Positions 11,137-22,615 are shown, counted from the stretch's first letter. The stretch: 64,000 bases of DNA from Anolis sagrei (GCF_037176765.1 NC_090021.1:149303074-149367073), one strand, 5' to 3'. Program-made: numbers and translations. Notes: a model not told the origin generated them from the letters alone.

Positions 11137-11869
11137 CATATATTTTGGAGACCTCCTAAATCATCCCCTCCACGTGAGGGCTGAGTCTCAGTTGCTGTTG
11201 AGGCACATAACAAATATTGAATCCAGTGTATTCTCTCTCTCCGATGGGTGGCAGGCCATTCAACAGAGGAAAATCTGTAAAAAAAGAGTGTGGCAAAAGT
11301 TATTTTTGAGGAAAAATACACAGGCTAGAAGGGGCTCCAGCAGTTTGCTTTGCATGAGCCTACAGGGAAGGGAAAAACTCTATCCCCCTTATTTTCTAAA
11401 CCCCCTGCCAAGGGAATTGAACTACTTTTGCACGTTGAAGTGAGCAAAGGATGCTGTAATGAAATGCTTTATATACGATCCCAAACGCTGCCAACCAAAA
11501 ATATAATGCGATCCCACCGATATGCCACCAAAAATATAAAGGATTATTAAATAAATTCAGTTAAGTGTTTGGGGCTGCTGAGACTCTGCCACCAACACAC
11601 TATTTTCTGAGGTAAAGTTCTGTGATCACTGGCAACCACCACAATTTAGGGAATATTAAACTTCTGGTTTGGCAAGAGGCTTTAAGCAAGCTGTGCTGTG
11701 CTGGATTTGCACTCAGGGCTTTGTTCTCTGAGGTAAAACACTGAGATTCGTTTAAATAACTCCTGCCATCTTTTCTTAAAATGGTATAATTTAAAACACA
11801 GAACAAAAGTGCTTAAGCTATTTTTTAAAAAAGGTCCACACTCATAAAAGTGGCATTCCTATACTGCTA
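11137..11869. other. Unassigned
   Basis: The phrase ccaaccaaaaatataatgcg / ccaccaaaaatataaagg recurs at about 11485-11540. No gene recognised. Confidence 0.3.
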
Positions 11870-12508
11870 GGGAACTGTGTCACATAGAAGCACTCTTGAG
11901 ACAGATGTTATTTAACAAGTAACAAAGTTGTTTATTTGGGAGACTTTAACAATACAGGCATTTAAGCTTAATGATTGCAGTAATGAATGAAAACATGTAG
12001 TTACTTCAAAGAACAGTTCAAGACTGAGTTTCAACAATAACTCTCCACTCCCTCACAATCTAGCAGACTTCCCTCTGACTAGACTTCCTTAAACTTCAGA
12101 CAGTCCTTTCCTTTGGATCTGTCTTCTCTAGACTAGCTATTCTCCCTAATAGATATCTATCTATAATAACTGACCAACTCCTGGCTTCACTAACTCTTCT
12201 TCTTCAAACACTCCCAAAACCTAACTCTTCAGACACCAGTCTCCAACTAAACTAACAGATTTTAAAACACGCCTACTTCAAGGCTTTTTTTCTCTTCCCT
12301 CCAGCTAAGCTCCACCTACTCTCTCTCAGCCAATTACACAGCTTCCCACATTTCCCTCTAGGCTGCTCCTAAGCTCCACCCCCTCTAGGAACTGGGTTCT
12401 CTAAGATGGCTGCCTTCTTGCACCATCTCCTTAAAATGGCTGCTGAACTTCCTGGGCCTACTTCCTGGACTTTCCCTGGCCTAAAAAGGTAGGGAATTCA
12501 TCCCAGTG
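11870..12508 (-). mobile_element. LTR fossil related to the one at 40121-40919
   Basis: On the minus strand it starts tgggatgaattccctacc, compared with tgtaatgaatcccttacc at 40121. It continues with parallel gggagtg, gaagaag and agtttgggt-like phrases, then an aaataaac signal at about 11930 and a terminal gtgacacag also present in the other copy. Boundaries are approximate. It appears to be an LTR without an internal region. Confidence 0.55.
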
Positions 12509-12959
12509 GTGATGTAAGCAGTTGAAAAAAATGAATCAGGGCCATCTCTCCCAAATTGCAAGAACTGGCAGCTATGCAGGCTCTAATTCTAGTTCACTCC
12601 TGGTTTTGAAAAGTGGACATTTTTAATGTATGCAGTGGAGAAGAAGTCTAAGGCAGCCAGAAACATTTGGTTACAGAATCCCTTCATATCCCCATTCTTT
12701 TTTGGAGGCCTCATTTTTACCAAAAGAAACAAAGCTGTTTATTGGTTGTTGTGTTTAGTGCTCTTTATTTACTGTCCTGCTTTTAGCATTTTTAAAATAC
12801 TGGTAGCTTTTTAAATACTGAAATCCACAAGCATGTTGACAATTTCAACAGAAAGGAGGAAACAATAAAAATGAACAAAATCTGGCTAAATCCTCTAAAG
12901 TCAGGACAGTAAAGAAAGAGGAACACTCAAAAAACAGGGGAATTCCAGACAGGAATCGA
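12509..12959. other. Unassigned
   Basis: No gene or element recognised. Confidence 0.3.
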
Positions 12960-13152
12960 TCCATTTTGGCGGTGGCTATAGGGGAGGTTTCGCACAATTA
13001 AAACTTGTGTGCCAGTTCCGCCTGTACCTTGGCAAGTCAGACTTGGCCATGGTAGTCCATGCTCTGGTTACATCTCGAACAGACTACTGCAACAGGCTCT
13101 ACGTGGGGTTGCCTTTGAAGACTGTTCAGAAGCTTCAAACAATCCAACAGGA
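12960..13152 (+). mobile_element. L2-group LINE fragment
   Basis: Encodes YLGKSDLAMVVHALVTSRTD and YVGLPLKTVQKLQ, the segment after the RT core seen in the copies at 2.6, 9.5 and 49.2 kb. Confidence 0.8.
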
Positions 13153-13555
13153 ATTGATGGGGAGATATTGGAAATATAGATATTTATTTATACATAAATT
13201 GTATGTACATTAGAGGCACTGAAATGTAAGAAAAATCAGGCTTTCTCTGTATTAGAAAGCCGAGCTGACAGGCCAGAAAAAATAATGAAGTATCTGTGTC
13301 CAGGCACAGCAAGGGGGGGGGGGGTTGAACATTCCAGTGTGGGGAGAGATAAGAAAGTCCTGGTACAAACAGATATAAGCAAAAAGTAAGGGGCCTATCC
13401 CCACTCCCTCCTGACAGGTCTTGATGGGTTGGTGCAAGCTGTAAAGTGCTCTTAGGAAAAAAATATAGAAACATGCCTCTTGCATGTTGGAAGATAGAAT
13501 TTGATATTTCTATGATGCTAAAGTTACGCACTGATGATGTTAATGTATGTAGAAG
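13153..13555. other. Unassigned, with a poly-G run
   Basis: A run of G at about 13314-13323 interrupts otherwise ordinary sequence. Nothing recognised. Confidence 0.3.
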
Positions 13556-14292
13556 TGAGCTGGTACGGCTGTACCAGGAGCTCCAAATTCCTTTTCTTTC
13601 TTTGAGTATTTGCATGTATTCCAAAGTTCCATGCATTTTGCAATAAGGTAGCTTCCCCTCATTTGCAGCCACCTGCCTATCATCGTTGGATTTTTTAGTT
13701 CTGCCCCTTTCCCGAGGGTTCAGGAAGGAAAGGGAGCCATTTTAGTTCAGTCTTACAGTTGAAAGCTTAGCTACAGGACATGAATCAGCTCCACCTGTAG
13801 AGAAGCTTCATTTCTTACGAAATTCCGGGAGAAAACAGTTCCAAAGGACTCCAGCTGGAGAATCTACAAAGCCTTGACTGGTAGGTCTACTCAGGACCCA
13901 AGAAGCAGTTTGGAGCCGGGAGTAGAGCCCACACCAGCAGAGTTTAGAAAGTAGATTGCCCAAGGAGGGGTTAAAAAGGGTTTTCCTCTTAAAGAAAAGA
14001 AACAGTTAATGAAGCCAGTTGCCTGTCCCTTGTGGACAAGATTAAGAAAGCCACCAGTTGATTCAAAGCCTTGAAGTATTTGTTTTACCTGTTGAAGATC
14101 TGAGAAGTATTTGATTGTTTTGTTGAAGACCTAAGAAATAATAAAGGATTTTGTTAAACTTTTCGAGCTTTTAAAGACTCTATAGGAAAATCCTTAGGGC
14201 CTCTCACTCGAGGCACCCCGGCTTCCTGCTGGGCACAAAGAGCATGTCCTGTTCAAAAGCCAATTGCTATAGGCCCAGCGCGCGACAGCACA
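13556..14292 (+). mobile_element. Solo LTR, family X copy 2 (737 bp)
   Basis: Begins TGAGCTGGTAC and ends CGACAGCACA. The perfect 5-bp duplication agaag is at 13551-13555 and 14293-14297. It shares ctgtaccaggagctccaa, actggtaggtc, ttgcctg and ggcccagc(a/g)cgcgacag with copy 1. An aataataaag signal lies at about 14128. The different target duplication shows an independent insertion. Confidence 0.85.
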
Positions 14293-14297
14293 AGAAG

Positions 14298-14722
14298 CAT
14301 GGGTTGTTTTTTTTTTGTTTGCCTGCATTTGAAGAGGTATAAAAGGCAAAATCAATGCTTTTATCCTCACTCTGGTTTGTTTTCGGGTGAGAGTCCACGC
14401 CAAAGTCCCAGATGGAAATAACGTACTTTTCTGACCTACAAACAAAGGATCACTCTTGGTAATATCTCCCTATCTACTGCTGCAGCAGCAGCAGGGTTGC
14501 TTACCATGTCTAGATCAGAACTGCACAATTCTAAAGATTGGCCCTGAGCTTTGTTGATGGTGATTGCAAATGCCAATCAAATTGGGAATTGCAATCTCTT
14601 GAAATGGCATATCCATTGGAATCAGAGCAATGTGAGGAATGAGGACATCTTCAACCCAGAATATCAAGGCAGATAATCCACAATGTCTGCTTTGTACTGG
14701 ATTATATGTCAGTATAGACTTA
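14298..14722. other. Unassigned, partly MITE-like
   Basis: The part from about 14626 (cagataatccacaatgtctg) resembles the MITE family at 14723-14860. The rest is not recognised. Confidence 0.3.
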
Positions 14723-14860
14723 GGGCCCTTCCTTACAACCATATAAACCAAAACATCAAGGTAGATCTTCCACCATGTCTGCTTTGAACTGGATTGTCTG
14801 AATCCAGGCTGCCATGTAACCCAGTACAATGTGGATCGCATACAGCTGTGTGGAAGGGGG
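14723..14860. mobile_element. Short TIR MITE (family M)
   Basis: Ends gggcccttcctta and its complement tgtggaagggggg enclose ataatc/gcagat-type palindromic sequence. Related copies lie at 17623-17774 and 18927-19323. Confidence 0.55.
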
Positions 14861-15631
14861 GTAAAAAAAGACACAGGATGCTCAAAGGAGCCCCAATGAA
14901 GTCCATAATAAACTTACAGTGGCATTCCTGAGGGTGGGGGTGGCACTGGAGGAGGGAAGAAGGCCCACCCCCTCAAATGAGGCAATGATTGACAGTGGGG
15001 ACTTTTTTAAAGGGGGGCTTTGAAGTTTAGGGAGGGGTGTGATGTGCATGCCCATGGAGCCAAATAAACACAGAGAGCCCAAGAGGTGAGCCCTGCCTTA
15101 CCTGCCCAAAGAGGCCTGGGCGAGTGGCCAAGCATCCCTCCTCGAGCACAACTTCAGACTGAGACAGAGAAGTAGCATTGAGGGGGGAAAGCGAAGGCAT
15201 ACCCCCAAGGCCCACCCCCACCATTTGCCCCCACACATAATCCCATCCCCGTCTTGGCAGAGTGAGCACTATGGTAAAAGACACATCTCAATTCCAATGC
15301 AATGTCACATGAAATAATTAAATAAAAATGAAACTAAATCGAAATCTATGGAAATTCAATGTAACAATGCATTTGGAAACATTGAAAAAGAATTGTAAAA
15401 TATGTAGTATAGTGTGTGTTGCTTTGACATCCAACAGATGGTGCTGTTTTTCCTAAAAAAGCATATTTTACCTGTCACAGGTGGGACATCTATATAATAG
15501 TAGGTAGGTAAAAACATAAAAACATTCACCTTTTTCAATGCAGCATTTTGCCAACATTTTAAAGCCATCAGTGAAGAATGTCCGGAGATTTAAGATTTTG
15601 AACAAACGAACATTTACATTTTTATGTATAT
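14861..15631. other. Unassigned
   Basis: GC-rich stretch, then AT-rich. No gene family recognised. Confidence 0.3.
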
Positions 15632-15935
15632 AAAAGGTAAAGGTTTTCCCCTGACACTCTGGTAGGTGGTGCTCATCTCCATTTTTAAGCCAAAGAGCTG
15701 GCGTTGTCCATAGACACCTCCAAGATCATGTGGCTGGCATGACTGCATGGAGTGCCGTTACCTTCCCGCTGGAGCAGTACCTATTGATCTACTCACATTT
15801 GCATGTTTTCGAACTGCTATGCTGGCAGAAGCTGGGGCTGACAGTGGAAGCTCACGCTGCTCCCTGGATTTGAACCTGTGACCTTTCGGTCAACAAGCTT
15901 AGAATCTCAGTGGTTTAACCCACTATGCCAACAAC
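15632..15935 (-). mobile_element. tRNA-derived SINE, family B
   Basis: On the minus strand a tRNA-like head (A box within tggcatagtgggttaaacc, B box near ggttcaaatcc) is followed by the family body (gaggtgtctatggacaacg) and an aaaacctttacctttt tail. Other copies are at 19021, 21986, 45080 and 56516. Confidence 0.85.
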
Positions 15936-16924
15936 ATCTGTTTCATCCTTTTCTGAACGACAGTAAAAGTAACCAAGCAGGAACTTTTGTTAACTTTATC
16001 CCTCAAGTGGTATGAATCAATAAAATCCTTCCTACACAAAATCTTTATTGCAGATCACATGGAAGACAGTTGGCAGGTCAGGTTTGGGAATGGAGGGAGC
16101 AGTTTATAACAAATAACCTGTTACATGTTTTAGGCCCTGTGAAATGCAGCATAAAGAATGGCTTATCTCAAACTATTGATAAGTTAATCTTCTGTTTAGT
16201 GAACTTGCAAAAAAAGAACACTGCAACGTTGGAGCAGGCTTCCAGTAGTCCAGGTTTCTCACTTCCAGCTTCTCTCTTTCTAATTCTTGCTGCTTCTCCT
16301 TGATACGGAAAGGTATACTGGTGGGAACAGAGTAGTGAAGAAAAATCAAACAACAGTATTGCAAAGTGACAATCACAAGCCTTTTTAGGTTCACAAAAGG
16401 AGGATTTATCCAGATCAGAATATATTTGAAATTTAAGTAGGCAGAATGTGAGCTGATCAGCTAAATAGCACCAGCCCACACATTCACCCGACCATATGCA
16501 AAACATGCAGAAGGAAATATACACAATACATGCCTGGTCAGTTAATATATATTTAGAGAATGTCCCTATTTTGACTGTATTTTATATGTTCTCTAGAAAG
16601 TACACATATTTCCCAATTATTACACAGTCGACCTTCCATATGCGTGGGTTTCACTTTTGAGGATCCGGTTGTCCACGGATTGGATTATTTGTTCTGTCCT
16701 AGGAATCTCTTGGTCCTTCAGTGCAAGTCTTTGGTCAGCATTTGCCACAAGTTGATCATAGAGTAGTTCTGGAGGACTGAGGTCCATTCCATACTGCCCT
16801 ATATCTCAGGATCTGATCCCAGATTATCCGATTATCCCAAGTTATCTGGCAGTGTAGTGGAACACATCTCACCATGCTAAAACAGTAGAAGTGACCCTTA
16901 ATGGGACATGCCGCATTATCACGG
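15936..16924. other. Mostly unassigned; two weak DNA-transposon-like pieces
   Basis: The piece at 16627-16690 (cgaccttccatatgcgtggg) resembles ends of Tc1/mariner-type repeats. The piece at 16783-16870 (ggtccattccatactgccct) resembles MITE family M. Neither is delimited. Confidence 0.25.
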
Positions 16925-17533
16925 GTGTCTGTGCCCTACACCACTGGAGAAATTACACTGTTTAGCCAGTTTTGCACCACCTGACATCCGCCGGGAAGTA
17001 GCAACTAATGATGAAAGGACCAAGGCAGTGACATGTCCAGCTCATCCCCTGTTTGGATATCAGCCAGCATGTCAATGACTTAAATCAAGAAATAGTTTTC
17101 TAGGATCTACAGAGACACTCGCTGGAACACCTCAGCAAGCGAGAGTCCAAAAGTGGCAGGCTCAAACCCAGAACCTCAATCAATGGCTCCCCCCTGGACA
17201 CAGAGAAGACTGGGCGACTTGGAAGGTGCTGAACAGACTGCGCTCTGGCACCACAAGATGCAGAGCCAACCTTAAGAAATGGGGCTACAAAGTGGAATCC
17301 ACGACATGCGAGTGTGGAGAAGAGCAAACCACTGACCACCTGCTGCAATGCAACCTGAGCCCTGCCACATGCACAATGGAGGACCTTCTTGCAGCAACAT
17401 CACAGGCACTCCAAGTGGCCAGCTACTGGTCAAAAGACATTTAATCAACTAACAAGCTTGCAAACTTTGTGTTTTGTTTGTTTGTTAAAACATGCAATGC
17501 AACTGTTTGGTCTGCTCCTGACACGATAAATAA
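16925..17533 (+). mobile_element. LINE C-terminal region, clade uncertain
   Basis: Pieces of frame give LNRLRSGTTRCRANLKKWG and a Cys/His motif, CECGEEQTTDHLLQC, followed by a short C-terminus and an acgataaataaat tail. The Cys-X-Cys...His...Cys arrangement is typical of the region after the RT in some non-LTR retrotransposons. I cannot assign the clade. Confidence 0.55.
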
Positions 17534-17622
17534 ATCTGGCAGTATAGACTCATATAATCCATTCAAAGCAGATAAACTGAGATCAGGTCCCAGGATATAG
17601 GACAGTGTAGATCCAGCCCGAG

Positions 17623-17774
17623 GCCCCTTCTACACTGCCATATAATCCAGATTATCAAAGCAGATACTTCACATTATCGGCTTTGAACTGGCTTATCTGA
17701 GTTTACACTGCACATAATCCTGTTCAAAGCAGATAATCTGGATTTTATACAGTAGTGTAGAAGGGCCTTGAGAG
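17623..17774. mobile_element. Short TIR MITE (family M)
   Basis: Terminal inverted repeats ggccccttctacactgccat / gtagtgtagaagggcc enclose repeated aatccagatta / cagataatctgga palindromes. A degenerate sister fragment lies at 17532-17620. Target duplication not resolved. Confidence 0.7.
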
Positions 17775-18100
17775 ATTCCTGTAGAGCTGAGTTTTTTTTC
17801 AAGTATTCACCTTTTTCATATTTGCAGGAGTTCTCCATTTGTAACACCACCACCCCCCCTCCCCCCAAATGTGGAAGGCTGGCTGTAACTACATTGAGAT
17901 TCTGCACCATCAGGTTTAACAATAGAGCTTTGTCTCCATACTTACATCTGATGATGCAATCACCAAAAACCAAGCTTTTCAGTTACCTACCTTTTACACT
18001 GCCCTATCTCCCAGTGTTTTGAAATGTTAATCTTTGAACTGGCCCTGCCCACTGTGATCATTTTTAGTGGTTTAATGTTTTGATTTTATATTGTTGTGCT

Positions 18101-18414
18101 CAGGCATGTAGCCAGGAAGGGGAGGGGGGGGGCTTGAGGGGCTTCAGTCCCCCCCCCCCCCGAAATTCTCATGGTGGTTCGCGAAAAGGCCTTACTGGTG
18201 CATTATTTAAACTGTTATGTTTATTCATATCATGATCTGATCACCATAATATATCCCATATGCATGGGGGTATTGGGGTAATGATACAAAAGGTTTGCTA
18301 GGGTAGACCCTCTTTCACTCAAACTCAGCCTGCCCCGAAACTCAGCCCCCCCGAAACTCCCCCTGAAAAAAACTCAGTCCCCCTCCCCGAATCAAAATCC
18401 TGGCTACGGGCCTG
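18101..18414. mobile_element. hAT-like element, family W copy 1 (314 bp)
   Basis: TIRs caggcatgtagccagga / tcctggctacgggcctg. The perfect 8-bp duplication gttgtgct lies at 18093-18100 and 18415-18422. The interior has C/G runs and a ttcatatcatgatctgatca core. Other copies are 47297-50231 and 52295-52609. Confidence 0.92.
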
Positions 18415-18573
18415 GTTGTGCTGCATATTTACATTGGTTTTGTATTTTGTGTTATTTTCTTTTCTGATTTTCTGTTGTGTTTTATATTGTGTTTTCTGTA
18501 TTGATGGGCGTGGCCTCATGTAAGCTGCCCCCGAGTCCCCTTTGGGGAGATGGTGGCGGGGTATAAATAAAGT

Positions 18574-18846
18574 CGTTGTTGTTGGGTTTTTTGTCATGTC
18601 AGGAGCAACTTGAGAAACTGCAAGTCACTTCTGGTGTGAGAGAATTGGCCGTCCGGGGACGCCTGGATGATTTTTCGATGTTTTTTTTTTTATCATGCTT
18701 GTGGGAGGCTTCTCTCATGTCCTCGCATGAGGATCTGGAGTTGATAGAGGGAGCTCATCCGCCTCTCCCCGGATTCGAACCTGTGACCTGTTAGTCTTCA
18801 GTCTTGCCCGCACAGGGATTTAACCCATTGCGCCACCGGGGGCTCC
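18574..18846 (-). mobile_element. tRNA-derived SINE, family A, nested in an L2 tail
   Basis: The minus-strand head ggagcccccggtggcgcaat, with a B-box-like ggttcgaatcc, is followed by the family body and a short A-rich tail. It is flanked by an 11-bp duplication, ataaataaagt (18563-18573 and 18847-18857). The mobilising LINE is unknown. Confidence 0.9.
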
Positions 18847-18926
18847 ATAAATAAAGTTTATTATTATTTGTTATTATTTATTATTATTCAGTTATACAGC
18901 TCTCCCTGCTGAAGTCAGAGCACTGT

Positions 18927-19323
18927 AGAGTGGGACCCCTTCCACACTGCTCCTATGTCTTATGATCTGATCCCAGTCTATCTTCTTATCTCAGTTTATA
19001 TGGCAGTGGAGTCTCATATAGGCAAAGGTAAAGGTTTTCCCCTGACATTAAGTCCAGCCGTGTCCGACTCTGGGGATTGGTGCTTATCTCCATTTCTAAG
19101 CTGAAGAACCGGTGTTGTCCGTAGACACCTCCAAGGTCATGTGGCCGGCATGACTGAACAGAGTGCCGTTACCTTCCCGCAGGAGTGGTACCTATTGATC
19201 TATTTACATTTGCATATTTTCGAACTGCTAGCTTGGCAGGGGTTCCAGTGGAGACTCATATAATCCAGTTTAAATCAGTTAATCTGGGATTAGATCCTGG
19301 GATTGTGTAAAAGGGGTCTGGGA
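18927..19323. mobile_element. MITE family M copy with a nested SINE
   Basis: Ends gaccccttccacactg / tgtgtaaaaggggtc. The interior is split by SINE B (19021-19245), whose 17-bp duplication lies inside the MITE. Confidence 0.7.
19021..19245 (-). mobile_element. tRNA-derived SINE, family B, 5'-truncated
   Basis: Lacks the tRNA head. It is flanked by a 17-bp duplication, cagtggag(t/a)ctcatata, at 19004-19020 and 19246-19262 with one mismatch. The length is typical of LINE-driven insertion. Confidence 0.9.
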
Positions 19324-19999
19324 TAGTGAGAGAGTTTATCTTCCATGCTTTTCAGGTCACAGAGATAGGCAGTTGGAGAGGCTTTCCAGGATTCAGCCAC
19401 AACTACTTCTCTCAGTGTGTCAGAAATACATCACAGATGTGACTTCCCAACCCCCTGGTCGGTAATGTTTCAGATTCCCTTTAGTTGGGGTGCTGCCAGG
19501 CTGAAACGGTTGGCTCATGTTGGCTTGTTAATAATACTCAACAGTAACAATATCATGAATCCAGTTTACGATTTGTAGCTACCAAATAGGATGTCCCCAA
19601 GAAACACAGTCATTGTTTTATTGCTAGTTCAGAATGTGCACTGTGTATTTGCGGGGGGGGGGGGGGGGTGCCCCACTCCTTCATTTTATCTGATCCTTCT
19701 GCTGCTCAGCTGTTCCCTCTTTCAGTTCACAGACTGTCAGAGGATGGAAGCAGGTCAGCCCTTTTGCCTGAAATGCTGATGAAAATCCCCCTCCGACAGC
19801 TGTTTTAAAAAGCAACAGATGTGGAGAGTGATTTTCCTTGGAACAGCAGGAGAGGCAAAGGCTAAACTCCCCTTTCCTGCTTAAATGACGGGCAGAAGAC
19901 AACCGAATTGCAAGGGCGCTGAAGATTAAAACACCTTTACCTGTATGGTTTCTTCACATGACCTGTAAGCATATGTAAGTCAACATGAAAGAAGTTCAA
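19324..19999. other. Unassigned, with a poly-G run
   Basis: A run of about 16 G lies near 19651-19667. No gene recognised. Confidence 0.3.
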
Positions 20000-20697
20000 C
20001 ATCTTTATAAATGACTTAGATGAATGCTTAAAAGGCATGACCATCAAGTTTGGGATAGCCAATACTACAGAGGACAGGAGCAGAATTCAAAAACGATCTT
20101 GACAGATTAGAGAGATGGGCCAAAACTAACAAAATGAAGTCCAACCGTGACAAATGCAAGATACTCCACTTAGGCAGAAAAAACGAAATGCAAAGATACA
20201 GAATGGGGGACGTGTGCCTCGAGAGCAGTATGTGTGAAAAAGATCTTGGAGTCCTCGTGGACAGCAAGTTAAATATGAGCCAACAATGTGATGTGGCGGC
20301 AAAAAAAGCCAATGGGATTTTGGACTGCATCAATAGGAATAGAGTATCTAGATCCAGGGAAGTCATGCTACCCCGCTATTGTGCCTTGGTTAGACCACAC
20401 CTGGAATATTGTGTCCATTTCTGGGCACCACAATTGAAGAGAGATATTGACAAGCTGGAAGGTGTCCAGAGGAGGGCGACTAAAATGTTCAAGGGTCTGG
20501 AGAACAAGCCCTATGAAGAGCGGCTTAAAGAGCTGGGCATATTTAGGCTGAAGAAGAGAAGGCTGAGAGGAGACATGATAGCCATGTATAAATATGTGAG
20601 AGAAAGTCATACGGAGGAGGGAGCAAAATTGTTTTCTGCTGCCCTGGAGACTAGGACGCAGAACAATGGCTTCAAACTACAAGAAAGGAGATTCCAT
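20000..20697 (+). mobile_element. CR1 LINE, left part
   Basis: Encodes the CR1 RT C-terminal part: FINDLDECLKGMTIKFG, then KDLGVLVDSKLNMSQQCDVA, LEYCVHFWAPQLKRDIDKLE and KPYEERLKELGIFRLKKRRL. The stretch from about 20134 is one open frame of about 190 codons. It is interrupted by an L2 tail and resumes at 21033. Confidence 0.92.
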
Positions 20698-20996
20698 CCA
20701 CTATAATGAGGCCTCCTCTGCAAATAACCGGCTTCTTCTTTATCTGACTCGAGTTTTAATTAGTTTTAATCAGTTTTCTCTTTTAAATTTTACATGTAGC
20801 CCGCCCATTGTCACTGTGATTGTGTTTATTGTAATTTTATACTGTTATATTTTCACATGTGTTATGTAATTACGATGTTATTGTTTACTTCGGGTTGCGC
20901 TTTCGGTTTATGCAGCTGTAATTTGTGTTTGGGCTTGGCCTCATGTAAGCCACACCAAGTCCCCATTGGGGAGATGGTGGCGGGGTATAAATAAAG

Positions 20997-21031
<35 letters not shown>

Positions 21032-21032
21032 C
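20698..21032 (+). mobile_element. L2-group 3' tail nested in CR1
   Basis: Contains tgggcttggcctcatgtaag, gggagatggtggcggggtat and a (att)n tail of about 11 units. It splits the CR1 between ttccatc and ctgaacattaagaag, which are adjacent in the intact copy at 36196. Confidence 0.85.
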
Positions 21033-21225
21033 TGAACATTAAGAAGAACTTCCTGACTGTGAGAGCCATTCAGTAGTGGAATTCTCTGCCCCGGAGTGTG
21101 GTGAGGCTCCATCTCTGGAAGCTTTTAAACAAAGGCTGGATGGCCATCTGTCGGGTGTGCTTTGAATGCAAATTTCCTGCTTCTTGGCAGAATGGGGTTG
21201 GGCTGGATGGCCCATGATTCTATGA
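21033..21225 (+). mobile_element. CR1 LINE, right part and 3' end
   Basis: Continues with the CR1 C-terminus (NIRKNFLT-type residues) and ends gggctggatggcccatgatt followed by ctatgaag, the CR1-type terminus. Confidence 0.9.
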
Positions 21226-21985
21226 AGTTGCAGAAGACTCTGCACAATGTCTAATGTCGCACACATTTAAGAAGCTGCTTTAAAAACAGGATTTTGCATT
21301 GAGTTGAACATATATTGCATTAAAATTGTGTGTTACATACTGAAGTTAATTAAAAAGGCTTAAGAAATATTAGAATATTGTTGCCTTCCCTAAACCTCAG
21401 GGTTTTGTGGATATGATTTCATTGTACGGTCTCTTTCCCTTGATCTGGGAAAGGCTTAGTCACCACAGGGGGGAGTTAAAGCCACACAGTATTGCAGCCT
21501 GCTTCAAAGCACAGGAAAAATTCAAATTAAGGTTGTAGAATCCCTGCTTTCGAAAAGATCAGATTCAACCCTGATTTTTTTTTAAAGTCTTTAGGCTATA
21601 ATTTTATCCATTATAATCTTCCCCAATACACATCAGTATATAAAATAATACAAAGTACAAGTAGTCCCCGAGTTACAAAGACCCTGAACTTACAAACGAC
21701 TCATAGTTAAGAATAGGGGTGAGACAATAGAAAGTGAATCTAGTCCTTGGAAAGGAAATTCAGTCCTGGAATAATTTTCATGGGGCAGGGGGGTGGGGAG
21801 GTGTCTTAAATGAAGCTTTCTCACCAGTCCTTATTTCCACAACAAATAATTATTTTCAAAATCCAATTATCACAGGGACAGAAAGTGAGGTGAATTATTC
21901 TGAATGGGCACAGACAGCAAAACAAACACCACAGGGGTGTTCACTCTTCCCTATGCTAGCCAGACCATGCATAGATATAGATATA
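21226..21985. other. Unassigned
   Basis: A short phrase at about 21660-21700 (agtagtccccgagttacaaa) resembles a common DNA-repeat end but cannot be delimited. No gene. Confidence 0.25.
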
Positions 21986-22290
21986 GGTAAAGGTAAAGGT
22001 TTTCCTCTGACATGGTCCAGTCGTGTCCGACTCTGGGGGTTGGTGCTCATCTCCATTTCTAAGCCGAAGAGCCGGCGTTGTCCGTAGACACCTCCAAGGT
22101 CATGTGACCGGCATGACTGCATGGAGCACCATTACCCTCCCGCATCTCACATTTGCATGTTTTCGAACTGCTAGATTGGCAGAAGCTGGGGCTGACAGCA
22201 GAAGCTCACACCGCTCCCCAGATTTGAACCTGTGACCTTTCAGTCAATGAGCTCAGCAGCTCAGCGCTTTAACCCACTGCACCACCGCAG
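21986..22290 (-). mobile_element. tRNA-derived SINE, family B, full length
   Basis: Runs from the tail (ggtaaaggtaaaggttttcc) to the tRNA head (aacccactgcaccaccg on the plus strand). Both A-box-like and B-box-like sequences are present. Confidence 0.88.
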
Positions 22291-22329
22291 TAAACCAAAC
22301 ATAATGACAGTGAGCGGGCCGCATGTACA

Positions 22330-22615
22330 TAAAATGATTTAAAAACTCAGGATGAGATAAAGGAGCAGAATTATTTGTAAGGGAGAACTCGTAGAGAGAC
22401 AGGGTGATAGACTGACCTTCGTACAAGGGGGGGGGGGTGGGTGTACTTCTAGGACAAAAACGTTGAGGGGAGCAATAGCTTAAGATTATGTGACTACTCT
22501 CCAAAAGCGCAACGGCAGAGCCAGGTCTTGAGATTTTTTTTAAAAGTTTCTAAGGTAGGAACTTTCCTAATCTCTCCGGGCAATGACTTCCAGAGTCGGG
22601 GGGCCACATTTAGCT
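22330..22615 (-). mobile_element. L2-group LINE 3' fragment
   Basis: Parallels 61005-61200 on the same strand (gagccaggt, aggagctttcctgatctctc-like, ttccagagtcggggggccac). It encodes the last residues of the LINE protein and its 3' untranslated region. Confidence 0.7.

Larger units (their letters stand above)
17995..18900 (+). mobile_element. L2-group LINE 3' end with two nested insertions
   Basis: 3' untranslated phrases (ctgccctatctcccagtgtt, ggccctgcccactg, ggcgtggcctcatgtaagc, gtataaataaagt) match the L2 3' end at 38735-39352. It is interrupted by a hAT element (18101-18414) and a SINE (18574-18846). Confidence 0.8.

Noticed and set aside
4787-14292. One provirus bounded by the two similar LTRs
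   Set aside because: Each LTR has its own perfect 5-bp target duplication with a different sequence, and the space between holds unrelated elements and no retroviral genes.
17226-17444. Host zinc-finger gene from the CECGE...DHLLQC motif
   Set aside because: The surrounding frame is broken and matches LINE C-terminal layout, with an ataaataaat tail.
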